A stretch of DNA of 64,000 nucleotides from Thiomicrorhabdus xiamenensis. GTDB taxonomy: Bacteria; Pseudomonadota; Gammaproteobacteria; Thiomicrospirales; Thiomicrospiraceae. Each line of letters begins with the position of its first letter. Position 1 is the first letter of the stretch. Shown here in pieces: positions 1 through 8,946 of this stretch. The notes beneath the pieces are model-generated. The model made no database searches. It was not told where the DNA came from and saw only the letters and a program-made list of their open reading frames with translations. The stretch is from the NCBI RefSeq assembly GCF_013282625.1, contig NZ_CP054020.1, positions 992,001 to 1,056,000 of the forward strand. Direction: 5' to 3'. Both the position numbers and the translations under genes were made by a program.

Positions 1-649
1 CATAGATCAAAACATTATGGAACTGTCTGGCTAATCGTAACCACGCCGGTTTAGGTGGTGCCATCGGCAGCCTGTTGTAACCGAAATCCGATTGTCGTTG
101 TTTGACATCCTTTTCACAAAGCCCTTGTTCTGAAGTTTCATAGGCATGAAATAGTTCGGAAATCTGCTGTGTATATTGAGTGTTAGGGACGTCTTTCACC
201 TGAGGCTCCGTTTTGTATCGAGAAGGCCTTTACTGTTGTATGCCTGTGAGAAGAGTTTCATTTTATGCGTAGTTCGCTATTGTAAAGTTGATGTAGATGA
301 CTTTTAGGTATACATAGTTTTACCGATCGGTATGAATTAATCGCTTAAGAAAATGAATAAAAAATCCGCTCATACTCGGAAACCCGCACGGATCGATAAA
401 AATGGATTTACAATTGTAGAACGCTTGCTTTTCAGGTACTCATTACCCCTGTTAAAAGAGGGTATTTAAATCTTTTATCTTGAATGATTAGTTAGGCTAT
501 TAGAATACCCCTCAATCGATAAACGGAATTCCATGCCAAAAAAGTTTTCCGGATCCTTCTGCAAGCGAATGCCCTTGCATAAAGTTGTAATAAAGAGCGC
601 CGCGTTGGAACCGAAATGAACCCGCGCCATAAAAATTAACCAAAGCCCT
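1..649. other. Intergenic start of window; no supported gene
   Basis: No reading frame here carries a recognisable domain or a convincing ribosome site. A short plus-strand frame ending near 80 could be the tail of something upstream, but it has an in-frame stop at positions 3-5, so it is not supported. The only structured site is a perfect 12-bp palindrome at 321-332, listed separately. The segment is AT-rich between 290 and 480 and probably carries the promoter of the GGDEF-EAL gene that follows. Confidence 0.5.
321..332. promoter_or_regulatory. Perfect palindrome TACCGATCGGTA, possible TetR-type operator
   Basis: TACCGATCGGTA is a perfect 12-bp inverted repeat in an AT-rich intergenic stretch. 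Its inner ACCGATCGGT differs by one base from the centre of the 16-bp palindrome at 61041-61056, which lies beside a tetR gene. Seen: the palindrome and the similarity. Inferred: both could be bound by the same or a related TetR-family repressor. A 12-bp palindrome can also arise by chance. Confidence 0.3.
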
Positions 650-3187
650 GTGACTAAAGAAATGAGTATGTTGCTCCGAAACACTGCTGGCCTTCCCAGT
701 CTTCGAAAACGCTATATCTCCCTGACGATATTTCTCGGGTTGTTTGTCGCTTCCCTGGTGGCATTCGGTTATTTTCAGACATCAACCATTAAAAATGCGG
801 TTTCAAAAGGGTATGAAGGGGTTTTGCAGGAGCAGGCTAACCTTGAAGATGTCCGAAACCATCTTCTGGTGATCAATAAAGATATCAATCTATTTCTGCT
901 TGATCCGCAAAATGAAAACCTGATTAAAGAGATTGATTCCTATACCGAAAAGTCGCTTAAGAGCTTGAATCAGTTGGTTAATTCCCAGCATGAGTACCAT
1001 GTGGAATTAGAGGATAAAGTCAATCCGATTATTGATTACTTTGAAAAACTTAACCGCGAAGTTAAACGCCTGATCGAATATCGGCTTGATATCAACAAGC
1101 AATACCCCGCTATGGCAATTTCCGCGAATGAGATGGAAGGGCAGCAAGATGAGGTCAATTCGGGGTTCGAGCTGCTGATTATGGAAATCGAATCCGGCAG
1201 TTTGGAATTGAAATCGACTGAACTCTATCCGCTTTTGCTTAAGTCGCAGACACTGTGGAGCAAAACGATCTCTCAGTCACGCATTTATATGGCCAATCGA
1301 TTGGCTTCTTTCACTACCGGGATTCTTGAACAGCAGGGACAGAGTCTGGCAGACATGTTTCTGGTTTTCGAGAGCAATATCCGCCGACTCAAAGCGCTCT
1401 ATAGCAAGGAAAACAGCTTTGAGGGCACTGCGATACTTGACTCGATTCAGAAAGTTTCCGAAGCCTGGTTTGTCAATTTTCTGGAAATGCGGGTCATCTC
1501 CGAAACCGGTCAGTGGCGTGCTGATACGGTGATTATGAGAAACAGCGTGTTCCCTTTGGTCAATGAGATTACTCAGGGATGCAACGATGTCGAAGCGATC
1601 ATCAAGCGTGAAAAGCAGTTTCTGGATGAAGAATTATCTCGCAGTGACGATTCGTTTAAATACCTGATTTACGGCATTATTGCGCTGTATCTGATTGTTA
1701 TCAGTTCCATTCTGATGTCGATGGAATGGAGTATCTTCAAGCCGATTGAGCGGGTCACTCAGGCACTGAGATCGCGTGCTTTCGGTATGGATATGCCGAA
1801 AATCGAGACCACCGAAACCGAAGAGATTGCGCGTCTGATCGAAGCCTTTGTACAGATGGATGAAGAGGTTACGCACCGCCAGAATGCGCTTGAACATCAG
1901 GCGATGCACGATCACTTGACCGGGCTTCCTAACCGTTTTCTATTGAATCAGCGCATCGAGTATCAGCTTCTCTCGGCGGAGCGGCAGCAGGGGAGTTTCG
2001 TGCTGTTTGTGATGGATTTGGATTTCTTTAAAGAGATCAACGATACCCTGGGCCATGCTTCGGGCGATAAACTGTTAATCGAAGCATCCGAGCGAATCCA
2101 CAAACTGATCCGTAAATCCGATACCTTGGCGAGATTGGGGGGCGATGAATTCTCGATTCTGCTGCCGGATATGCATAAACTGCAGGCCGGGGAATTGGCC
2201 GAACAAATCATTGAGCAGATCGGACAGCCTTTTGAACTTAATGGGGAAAAGGTGAATGTCAGTATCAGCATCGGGATTGTCAGTTACCCTGATGACGGAT
2301 TGAATGCCGAAACCTTGTTGCAGTATGCGGATATGGCGATGTATGCGGCCAAACGTAAACGAATCGGCTACTCGCGATATGATTCCAGCGAGAATATCTA
2401 CAGTAAAGAGCGCTTGACACTGGTCGGGGATCTGATCGATGCGTTGGAGAACGATCAATTCGAACTCCATTATCAGCCTCAGGTTGCGGCGGAAAACGGT
2501 CGTATTTGCGGAGCTGAAGCGCTGTTGCGCTGGCAGCATAAAGAGCACGGTTATGTTCCGCCGGACAAAATTATCGAAATGGCCGAAAGGTTGGGAATTA
2601 TCCATAAATTATCGCTTTATGTTTTAAGAAAGGCGATTGCTGAATGCCGTCGCTGGCACCAGCTCGGCAGCGACGTATCGGTTTCGGTGAATCTGTCGGT
2701 TCGTGATCTGGCCAACGAACAACTGTGTGCCAAAATTCGGGAATACCTGAACGAATTTGCACTGGATTACCGCTATCTGACGGTTGAGATTACCGAAAGT
2801 GTGATGATGGAGAATCTTGCGCTTTCACTGGGGCAGCTCAAGAAGTTGAATAAACTCGGAATCAATATTTCGATCGATGATTTCGGAACCGGTTTTTCGT
2901 CTCTGGCCTACCTGAAACGCTTACCGGTTAACGAACTTAAAATCGATAAGTCGTTCATTATGGAAATTGATGAAGACGAAAACGATCAACAGATCGTCAG
3001 TTCAACGATTAATCTTGGGCATAGCCTTGGCCTGAAAGTCGTTGCGGAAGGGGTAGAAACACAGCAGGTGATGGATATGATCAAAGACTTCGGCTGCGAT
3101 CAGATTCAAGGATATTTTATCAGTAAACCCTTGCCGGCCAAGGCCTTCAGACAGTTGCTGAAAAATGCTTCCCGTAATGTTTCCTGA
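650..3187 (+). CDS. Membrane-bound GGDEF-EAL c-di-GMP protein
   Basis: An 845-aa protein that would both make and degrade c-di-GMP. It has an N-terminal transmembrane helix (about residues 22-44), a long helical periplasmic sensor region, a second helix (about 337-359), a HAMP-like linker, a GGDEF domain (motif GGDEF near residue 497) and an EAL domain (EALLR near residue 622). The GGDEF motif is intact and RKSD sits five residues upstream, matching the RxxD inhibitory I-site. The EAL domain keeps the NLSVRDL, EITESV, DDFGTGFSS, LKIDKSF and VVAEGVET segments expected of an active phosphodiesterase. The GTG at 650 gives the longest frame; ATGs at 662 and 668 are equally possible because no clear Shine-Dalgarno site separates them. 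Which activity dominates cannot be read from the sequence. Confidence 0.93.
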   Translation: MTKEMSMLLRNTAGLPSLRKRYISLTIFLGLFVASLVAFGYFQTSTIKNAVSKGYEGVLQEQANLEDVRNHLLVINKDINLFLLDPQNENLIKEIDSYTEKSLKSLNQLVNSQHEYHVELEDKVNPIIDYFEKLNREVKRLIEYRLDINKQYPAMAISANEMEGQQDEVNSGFELLIMEIESGSLELKSTELYPLLLKSQTLWSKTISQSRIYMANRLASFTTGILEQQGQSLADMFLVFESNIRRLKALYSKENSFEGTAILDSIQKVSEAWFVNFLEMRVISETGQWRADTVIMRNSVFPLVNEITQGCNDVEAIIKREKQFLDEELSRSDDSFKYLIYGIIALYLIVISSILMSMEWSIFKPIERVTQALRSRAFGMDMPKIETTETEEIARLIEAFVQMDEEVTHRQNALEHQAMHDHLTGLPNRFLLNQRIEYQLLSAERQQGSFVLFVMDLDFFKEINDTLGHASGDKLLIEASERIHKLIRKSDTLARLGGDEFSILLPDMHKLQAGELAEQIIEQIGQPFELNGEKVNVSISIGIVSYPDDGLNAETLLQYADMAMYAAKRKRIGYSRYDSSENIYSKERLTLVGDLIDALENDQFELHYQPQVAAENGRICGAEALLRWQHKEHGYVPPDKIIEMAERLGIIHKLSLYVLRKAIAECRRWHQLGSDVSVSVNLSVRDLANEQLCAKIREYLNEFALDYRYLTVEITESVMMENLALSLGQLKKLNKLGINISIDDFGTGFSSLAYLKRLPVNELKIDKSFIMEIDEDENDQQIVSSTINLGHSLGLKVVAEGVETQQVMDMIKDFGCDQIQGYFISKPLPAKAFRQLLKNASRNVS

Positions 3188-3242
3188 TCATTGAGTTACG
3201 CCACGCTTCTGCATACAGCTCGCCTTGGCGTTATGAAAGCGG

Positions 3243-4235
3243 CTATTTGAATGTGACCCGGTTTTTATTTCTGTTCTTTGAGTCGTAAAGGGCCTTATCC
3301 GCTCTTAACAGTATGCTCTCGGTATCATCTCCCGGTTGGTAGAGTGTGGCCCCGGCGCTGACCGTCAACTTAGCCGAAACCTTAGCAAAGGAATGGTTCT
3401 GAATTCGGCTGCGGATATGGTCTGTATATGCATACAGCGCTTTTTCGTCTGCGTGCGGAACGATAATCAGGAATTCATCGCCGCCCCAGCGGCCGATAAT
3501 ATCGGTTTTTCTGGAGCTCTCATGCATGATGTCGGCAACCGCCTGCAATAGGTGATCTCCGGCGTGGTGACCGAAGGTGTCATTGATCTCTTTGAAATTG
3601 TCCAGGTCGACGATAATCAACCCGAACGGCATCTGGTAACGGCCTGCGAGACTGAGATAGTCGGCCAGCGTTTGATCCAGTTTATGTCTGTTGAAAAGGC
3701 CGGTCAGTTTATCCTTCACCGAGATCGCTTCCATCTCTCTTAGCGCTCTGCTCAGCTCTTCGGTGCGTTTACTGACTTCGTGTTCAAGGTGCTTATTATG
3801 CTGTTTGAGGATCTGTTCGGCTTTTTTGAGGGAGGTAATTTCGCGAGAAACGCCTAAGATGCGTGTGCAATGGTTTTCGCGATCATAAACCGGCAGAATC
3901 GTTGTGCTCCATACTCTCGAACCGCTGTCATCAATAACATGCTCTTCTTCGTAGGTGATAGGGGTATTCTGGGCGATGCATCGGTCATACCGCTGGGCAA
4001 TTTTTTCATAGACGGGGCCTTGCAGAATGGCTTTTAACAGAACGCCGTCAAGTTGTCCGGGATGCAAACCAAAAGTGGCTTCCAGTGAGCGGTTGGATTT
4101 CTCGCTGACGTAATCGCCATCGTCGTTAATCCTGACGATAAACATATTGTCGTTACTTGTCTGCCACAGAGTGCGGAACAGTAAAAGCTCGCCTTGTACG
4201 AGAGGTTCATGATTGAATTCGTGTTCGGTTACCAT
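3243..4235 (-). CDS. PAS-GGDEF diguanylate cyclase
   Basis: A 330-aa soluble protein with an N-terminal PAS domain plus PAC segment (about residues 15-140), a short coiled coil (about 140-165) and a GGDEF domain. GRWGGDEFLIIVP is intact, and RKTD five residues upstream matches the RxxD product-inhibition site, so it should be an active, feedback-inhibited diguanylate cyclase. There is no transmembrane segment, so the PAS domain probably senses a cytoplasmic signal or cofactor. It faces the GGDEF-EAL gene tail to tail with only 55 bp between stops. The two may share a c-di-GMP circuit, but this is only inferred from proximity. Confidence 0.93.
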   Translation of the reverse strand: MVTEHEFNHEPLVQGELLLFRTLWQTSNDNMFIVRINDDGDYVSEKSNRSLEATFGLHPGQLDGVLLKAILQGPVYEKIAQRYDRCIAQNTPITYEEEHVIDDSGSRVWSTTILPVYDRENHCTRILGVSREITSLKKAEQILKQHNKHLEHEVSKRTEELSRALREMEAISVKDKLTGLFNRHKLDQTLADYLSLAGRYQMPFGLIIVDLDNFKEINDTFGHHAGDHLLQAVADIMHESSRKTDIIGRWGGDEFLIIVPHADEKALYAYTDHIRSRIQNHSFAKVSAKLTVSAGATLYQPGDDTESILLRADKALYDSKNRNKNRVTFK

Positions 4236-4528
4236 TCAGTCGGTTCAGATATTTTCGGCGTCCAAGCCAATGTGAAAAAAATACATTTAAGCATTATAAA
4301 TCAAGTTTTTAGGGTATGAGAGTGATTATCTCTCAAACGGCATAAAATTGATTTTGTTTGTTGCCGACAGGCAAGGGCCATATCAAGGGAAAGTATTGCG
4401 TAATGGAGGGGGGGAGTATGACTCCGCTGATAGAGGCGTTTTTTTGCAACCCTATCAACAGGGGCTTAAGGTAAAACCGTCGAACGCCTTTTCAGCAGAG
4501 GTGTTTGTGAATAAAGCTTATTACCTTC

Positions 4529-4786
4529 TTAGTCGGTATTTTTATTTTCGGACTTGATCTCGAGCCACATATTAAAGAAGTACAAGACCAATCCTAAGCC
4601 CAGAATCCACCATCCTACGGACATCATCGGGCCCGACATGCTTTCGAGTATCTCTTTTTCAAGAATCGAATCGATCCAGTAGGGAGAGTAAGCGATAGCG
4701 ATTCCAAACAAAATCAAAATACGAGCAACCCATTTTCTGATTTCCGGATCGATTTGTTTGAGTGATTGAATCATTCCTTGTACCAA
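4529..4786 (-). CDS. Small two-helix membrane protein, unknown function
   Basis: An 85-aa protein with two hydrophobic helices (about residues 20-40 and 53-75) and a charged C-terminus. The start is TTG at 4786, supported by GAGG about 8 bases upstream. An in-frame ATG four codons later has no usable ribosome site because the AAGG before it is too close. No domain is recognised. The gene stands alone between a plus-strand spacer and the C39-like gene. Function unknown. Confidence 0.6.
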   Translation of the reverse strand: MVQGMIQSLKQIDPEIRKWVARILILFGIAIAYSPYWIDSILEKEILESMSGPMMSVGWWILGLGLVLYFFNMWLEIKSENKNTD

Positions 4787-5087
4787 CTTGCTAACCTCAA
4801 ATTTTGAATTTTTTAAATGATGGATCCATTTTAGCTATATTTTTGCGGGTAAGGTTAACTGGATTGCCTGTCCTCGTAAAATTGTATATTAGAGTAATTT
4901 GCAAACTTTATCTGTAGAGCGGCAGAAATGAATTTACCGTTAACATAATATGCTTTCCTTGAAGCCCAAATCTCTTAAAAGAAAAATTCTGTATTTCAAC
5001 AAAATTCCATTTTTTGTAACTTTTTCGACGGTTTTGTTCTAAGTTGTGCTGAGGAGCTCAGGCAGAAAAGTCGATGGTGAACAGAAT

Positions 5088-5516
5088 ATGCAACCAGTGA
5101 TACAAGAAGAGTTAACAGGATGCGGTATTGCCAGTGCCGCGGCCATCGCCGGTATCTCCTATGTGCAGGCGAAAAAAGCGGCCAATAAAATGGGGATCTT
5201 TGCGGGCGATGATTCGCTATGGTCAAGCCCGCGGTATGTGCGTGATCTTTTGGACTCTCTTGGTATAGAAACCGATCAACAAGAGAAGCCGTTTAACGCT
5301 TGGGAAGAGCTTCCCGATTGTGCACTTCTGGCGACAAAGTGGCATCTTGAAGCGGGAAAACCATTCTGGCATTGGGTCGTTTTTGTTCGCGAAGGGGCGC
5401 AAGAATATGTGCTCGACTCTAAAAAATCCCTGAAAACCAATATCCGTAAAGATTTTGCAAGGATGAAACCGAAGTGGTTCATCGAAGTGCATCGCTCGTA
5501 TCAGGCCGTCGAATAG
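5088..5516 (+). CDS. C39-like cysteine peptidase domain protein
   Basis: A 142-aa protein (from ATG 5088) resembling the papain-like C39 peptidase fold. It has an N-terminal ELTGCGIASAA segment with a candidate nucleophile Cys12, a FWHWVVFV segment with candidate His95, and VLDSKK with candidate Asp110, in the order Cys-His-Asp used by C39 peptidases. C39 domains usually process bacteriocin leader peptides and are fused to an ABC exporter. Here the domain stands alone, with no transporter, precursor peptide or signal sequence nearby. An alternative GTG start at 5046 would add 14 residues, but they look non-coding. Activity is inferred from the three residues only. Confidence 0.65.
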   Translation: MQPVIQEELTGCGIASAAAIAGISYVQAKKAANKMGIFAGDDSLWSSPRYVRDLLDSLGIETDQQEKPFNAWEELPDCALLATKWHLEAGKPFWHWVVFVREGAQEYVLDSKKSLKTNIRKDFARMKPKWFIEVHRSYQAVE

Positions 5517-5686
5517 CTGGATGCACTTAGCATCATTCATTTTGAAAATACACTAGGCATCTAGAGAACGGGTCTCCAGAATGGATTAAAATTGATTGTC
5601 TTTTAAATAAGGAGTTGCCAATAAATTCTTTAAAAACAAATACATATTATCAATGCGTTCTCTCTTCCTATACAATTAAGATTCTG

Positions 5687-5713
5687 TTGCCAAGAGTCTT
5701 GCCACTCTGGCAA
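5687..5713. repeat. Inverted repeat upstream of the truncated haemoglobin gene
   Basis: TTGCCAAGAGT and ACTCTGGCAA form a hairpin with one bulged base and a short loop, about 105 bp before the haemoglobin start. No U-tract follows, so it is not an obvious terminator. It may be a regulatory site or RNA structure, which is inference only. The rest of 5517-5818 shows nothing else. Confidence 0.35.
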
Positions 5714-5818
5714 TAAGGAAAAGGGTGCATTTTAGACTCCAGTGAACGTTGGGTGGGGTGATGGCACTCAAACGTTACGTACTCGGAATAGAATCAGTGG
5801 ATTCGAAAGGAGCTGGAA

Positions 5819-6181
5819 ATGTCTGAAACATTATATGATCGATTAGGGGGGCTGGACGGAATTACCCGTCTTGTCGACGATATAGCTGATGCACATTTGA
5901 ATAACCCGATTGTCAAAACACGATTTGAAGTTATTGAAGATCTGGATCAAACCAAGCAATGGTTGGTTGAATTTGTTTGTGCCGGAACTGGCGGGCCGCA
6001 AGCCTATACAGGCCGAGATATGATCTCGACCCACAAGGGGATGAACATTTCGGAGCAGGAATACCTGGCTGTAGTTGACGATATTATGTCGGCAATGGAT
6101 AAAAACCAGTTGTCGGAACCGGTTAAAAGCGAAATCCTGTCAATTGTTTATTCTATTAAGGAAGAAATTATTCGTGTATGA
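5819..6181 (+). CDS. Group I truncated haemoglobin
   Basis: A 120-aa globin of the 2-on-2 (truncated) family. The N-terminal LYDRLGGLDGI segment, the FVCAGTGGP segment and the proximal haem ligand in STHKGMNI (His72) are the family signatures, and the length is typical of group I. Such proteins bind O2 or NO and are usually linked to NO detoxification or oxygen handling in the cytoplasm. The start is well supported by AAAGGAG seven bases before the ATG. The gene is monocistronic in this window and preceded by a 300-bp spacer with an inverted repeat. The exact physiological ligand cannot be read from the sequence. Confidence 0.92.
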   Translation: MSETLYDRLGGLDGITRLVDDIADAHLNNPIVKTRFEVIEDLDQTKQWLVEFVCAGTGGPQAYTGRDMISTHKGMNISEQEYLAVVDDIMSAMDKNQLSEPVKSEILSIVYSIKEEIIRV

Positions 6182-6351
6182 ACGTGTATGAAGATAATCT
6201 CTAATTCCGTGAAATGCTTCAGGAGCATTATGCACGATCCTTGCCGGTCCTGCCGAGCAGCTGTTCGGTAAGGATCGTATCTGATTCATCATGACTGACC
6301 GCCTGCACTTTGCCAGAACACTGCCGCCGAATTTCACATAAGAATCTTTAT

Positions 6352-7470
6352 TTATAGCGTGATACGAAGACTGAACCAGGTTTGATGGTCGCTGTCAGTA
6401 TTGGTAAATTCGTATATTTCCCCGGTGCGATAAACATGATCAAGTTGAGCGGTGAGCCTTGTCGAAAAACGATAGGTTAATCCCAGTCCTACGCCGGCCA
6501 TGCTTGTTGTATTCGGGTCGAGTGACCAGGCGTAATCGGTATGGTCAAATTGAACTTCCCCATATTGAGCGAGAAGCGCTGCTTCCAATTGCCCGTCTAT
6601 ATCAAAGGGAATGTCGTGACCCAGACGCATCGTCAACAGTAAACCTTCATCTCCGCCGGCTTCACCGGCAGGATAACTCATGACACCAAAAGGGCCTCCC
6701 AGGTACATTTTTTCGCTGGCACTTAAATTTCGCGACGCTTTTTGCGCCTGTGCGGAGAGTTGCAATTTAAAGGCATTCAGCAGCCGTCGTGCGTGATTGA
6801 TTTTCAGTTTGTAGACCCAAAAAAAGCCTTCAGCGTCCCGTCCGGCATTTTCGGCTAAACGGGCATCGTCACTATCAAGGATAAAATTGCCGTGATTCAC
6901 GCTGAAATTGAATGTTGTTACGTTGTATTCGGAATCCATAAAAAAATCGGTCAGCTTCAGTCGCAGCAGATTGATATGCGAGAGTTCATTGAAATCGATC
7001 GAACTGTCTTCTGAACGAAGATCCTTTCTGAACAATTCCAGGTGGGTCGCAAGCTTATGGCTCTCTTCTGAAATAAGCGGAAAGGTTAAACCGGCCCCTA
7101 ACTGGTCTTCGCGACCCAGAGGCCGGAAGTTGGATGCACTGCCGTCGATGGTGTATTCGTTGCGGGAAGCGAACAGATTGAATTGAATACCTCGATCATC
7201 CGTCGGCATTCGTAAATTGAAGCGTGCAGCCTTTGCCGGACCGCTGATACCTTTAAGTGCCTGCAAGTGCAGTTTTCCGTCCGGACCGAGAGGATTGTTA
7301 ATGTCAAAATCAATCAAAATACGGTTGGTCTCATTGTCATAATTATCAATGACCAAGGCGGTGTTGGTTTTTCTGGTTTCATCCGCTGCGCAATGAAGTG
7401 GAAGCACTGCCAGAGTGATAAAAGAGAGGATCGCAATTTGGGTTTGATTTCTTAATACCATTGTCTGCAC
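6352..7470 (-). CDS. ShlB/FhaC/HecB-type outer-membrane barrel without POTRA domains
   Basis: A 372-aa exported protein. A signal peptide (about residues 1-29) ends in an AxA-like site, and the remainder is amphipathic beta-strand pattern. Residues around 255-285 (SEKMYLGGPFGVMSYP followed by GDEGL) match the signature of the TpsB/ShlB translocator barrel. Known TpsB proteins are about 550 aa with two POTRA domains before the barrel; here only the barrel remains. The conserved VRGY/F tip motif of the L6 loop reads VMSYP, so the key Arg is missing. The gene lies downstream of a glycosyltransferase, MBOAT and SGNH-like set on the same strand, 116 bp away, which suggests a role in envelope polysaccharide rather than two-partner secretion. 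The function is not established. Confidence 0.7.
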   Translation of the reverse strand: MQTMVLRNQTQIAILSFITLAVLPLHCAADETRKTNTALVIDNYDNETNRILIDFDINNPLGPDGKLHLQALKGISGPAKAARFNLRMPTDDRGIQFNLFASRNEYTIDGSASNFRPLGREDQLGAGLTFPLISEESHKLATHLELFRKDLRSEDSSIDFNELSHINLLRLKLTDFFMDSEYNVTTFNFSVNHGNFILDSDDARLAENAGRDAEGFFWVYKLKINHARRLLNAFKLQLSAQAQKASRNLSASEKMYLGGPFGVMSYPAGEAGGDEGLLLTMRLGHDIPFDIDGQLEAALLAQYGEVQFDHTDYAWSLDPNTTSMAGVGLGLTYRFSTRLTAQLDHVYRTGEIYEFTNTDSDHQTWFSLRITL

Positions 7471-7586
7471 TCTTAATCCATTAACCCATTACACCTTTAA
7501 AATGAAACCCGTTTTTCAGTTCTCTCATTATTTTCCTTTCTGTGTAAGGTGTAAAAGTCGAATGGTTCGATAAGCTTAAATGTCTG

Positions 7587-8930
7587 TCAGAGACTGTCTT
7601 TGGAGACGTTTGTAGCGGATTCTGCAAGTCCAATAGCCGTGTCGCCGTTTAAAGCCTCATGTACCAGTTTATGCAGTTGGGCGACTTCTTCCGATGAACG
7701 TTGACGGTAGATCTTCTGCCGTTTTAGCTGGTCCGCTAAATAGGTGTCCATTGATTCTTTTTTCAGGAGAGTGCCAAAGTCAGCTGGAGTCTTATGCTTT
7801 GGATCTGAAACCCCGAAGACTCTGTCGAGCACATAATTTCCGACGACTTTTTTGAAGTGGGAGGAATCCCAGTAGTATTTGAATTCCTTGTCACTGCCTA
7901 GTTCCGGCATGGGTTCTTCGGTGATTTCAGAATAGCCGTTGAAGTCGAATATAGGCGTATCCGGGAGATTCGGAAAACGGGCGTTCGCTTCATCGACCAG
8001 TTCGACAAGGGTGCGCTTTTTGTATTCGATACTTGACCAGCCACTGCCGGCAATTGAAATTTCCAGCTGGTGAATGTGTGCGGGATTAATAACGATACGC
8101 AAGTCGATCTGGTGGGCTCGGCAGAATTTGACGATCTGTTTGACATAGCCGAAGGATGTTTCATTCGGGTCAAGCGGCGTTTGCGCGCGCAGAACCGGTT
8201 TTTTATTTTTGGCCTCTATCTGCCAGCCGGTTTCATATCCGACCGCTTCCTTATCGGTCATTTGGAAATAGCCGCGCGGGGTCAATTGTTTATAACGACC
8301 GTCAACCTGACGAAAGAAGACCTCTCCCATACGCTGGCCGTCCGGAGTGAACCACAAAGGTTCTTCCCACTCTTTGGCTTTGATGGCTGTCTGGCTTGCC
8401 TCGAGCGTGTCCAGGCTGGTGAGAATGCGCAGGTCGCCGCTTAGCCAGCGTGGAATCAGGTTGCCGTCGGGATTGCGCAGAACCAGTGGATCGAAGTCCG
8501 GCTTGGTTGAACTGGGACCCGGGTTAAGGTGAAAGAGCTCCAGACCAAGTAGTACATGTTTGATGGGCTTGATGGCATAAGCGTGGCGCAGATACAGGTA
8601 CATCTCACGAGAGGTTGCGCCGTCAAATGCGAGGTTGTAACAGGGACCGTCCAGTTTTGCCAAGCCCGGATGGCTGCAGCTGTAACCAATATGGCTGCGA
8701 GAGGTACCTAGAATAATTGTTTGCGGCTTAACCCGTTCAACCTCGTAAGCTTTGAATAATCGAACGCGTGTGTAAACAGGATGACTGATCGACTCGAAAT
8801 GACCGTTGTCGATTTTGATATACATTCCGAACGGGTCGACCGACTTATTGAAAAGGGCGACAGCCGTCAGCAGCGAGAGCATGACTGTCGCTACACCGAC
8901 AATATAGAAATATCCGTTGTACTTTTTCAT
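7587..8930 (-). CDS. SGNH-like periplasmic protein of a polysaccharide acetylation system
   Basis: A 447-aa protein with one N-terminal membrane anchor (about residues 8-28) and a large periplasmic part. ILGTSRSHIGYS resembles block I of SGNH/GDSL hydrolases, with its nucleophile-type Ser, and YYWDSSHF supplies the D-x-x-H of block V. This is the AlgJ/AlgX/PatB style of protein that partners an MBOAT membrane acyltransferase to O-acylate a polymer in the periplasm. Its gene starts 16 bp after the MBOAT stop, so the two are almost certainly cotranscribed. The identity of the polymer and acyl group is unknown. Confidence 0.72.
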   Translation of the reverse strand: MKKYNGYFYIVGVATVMLSLLTAVALFNKSVDPFGMYIKIDNGHFESISHPVYTRVRLFKAYEVERVKPQTIILGTSRSHIGYSCSHPGLAKLDGPCYNLAFDGATSREMYLYLRHAYAIKPIKHVLLGLELFHLNPGPSSTKPDFDPLVLRNPDGNLIPRWLSGDLRILTSLDTLEASQTAIKAKEWEEPLWFTPDGQRMGEVFFRQVDGRYKQLTPRGYFQMTDKEAVGYETGWQIEAKNKKPVLRAQTPLDPNETSFGYVKQIVKFCRAHQIDLRIVINPAHIHQLEISIAGSGWSSIEYKKRTLVELVDEANARFPNLPDTPIFDFNGYSEITEEPMPELGSDKEFKYYWDSSHFKKVVGNYVLDRVFGVSDPKHKTPADFGTLLKKESMDTYLADQLKRQKIYRQRSSEEVAQLHKLVHEALNGDTAIGLAESATNVSKDSL

Positions 8931-8946
8931 TTATCGCTCCTCCCTG

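Noticed and set aside
475-684. 69-codon frame on the minus strand before the first GGDEF-EAL gene
   Set aside because: It overlaps the start of a well-supported gene, has no ribosome site and no recognisable domain.
4348-4557. 69-codon plus-strand frame opposite the small membrane protein
   Set aside because: It has no convincing ribosome site, no domain, and overlaps the end of the minus-strand gene that has better support.
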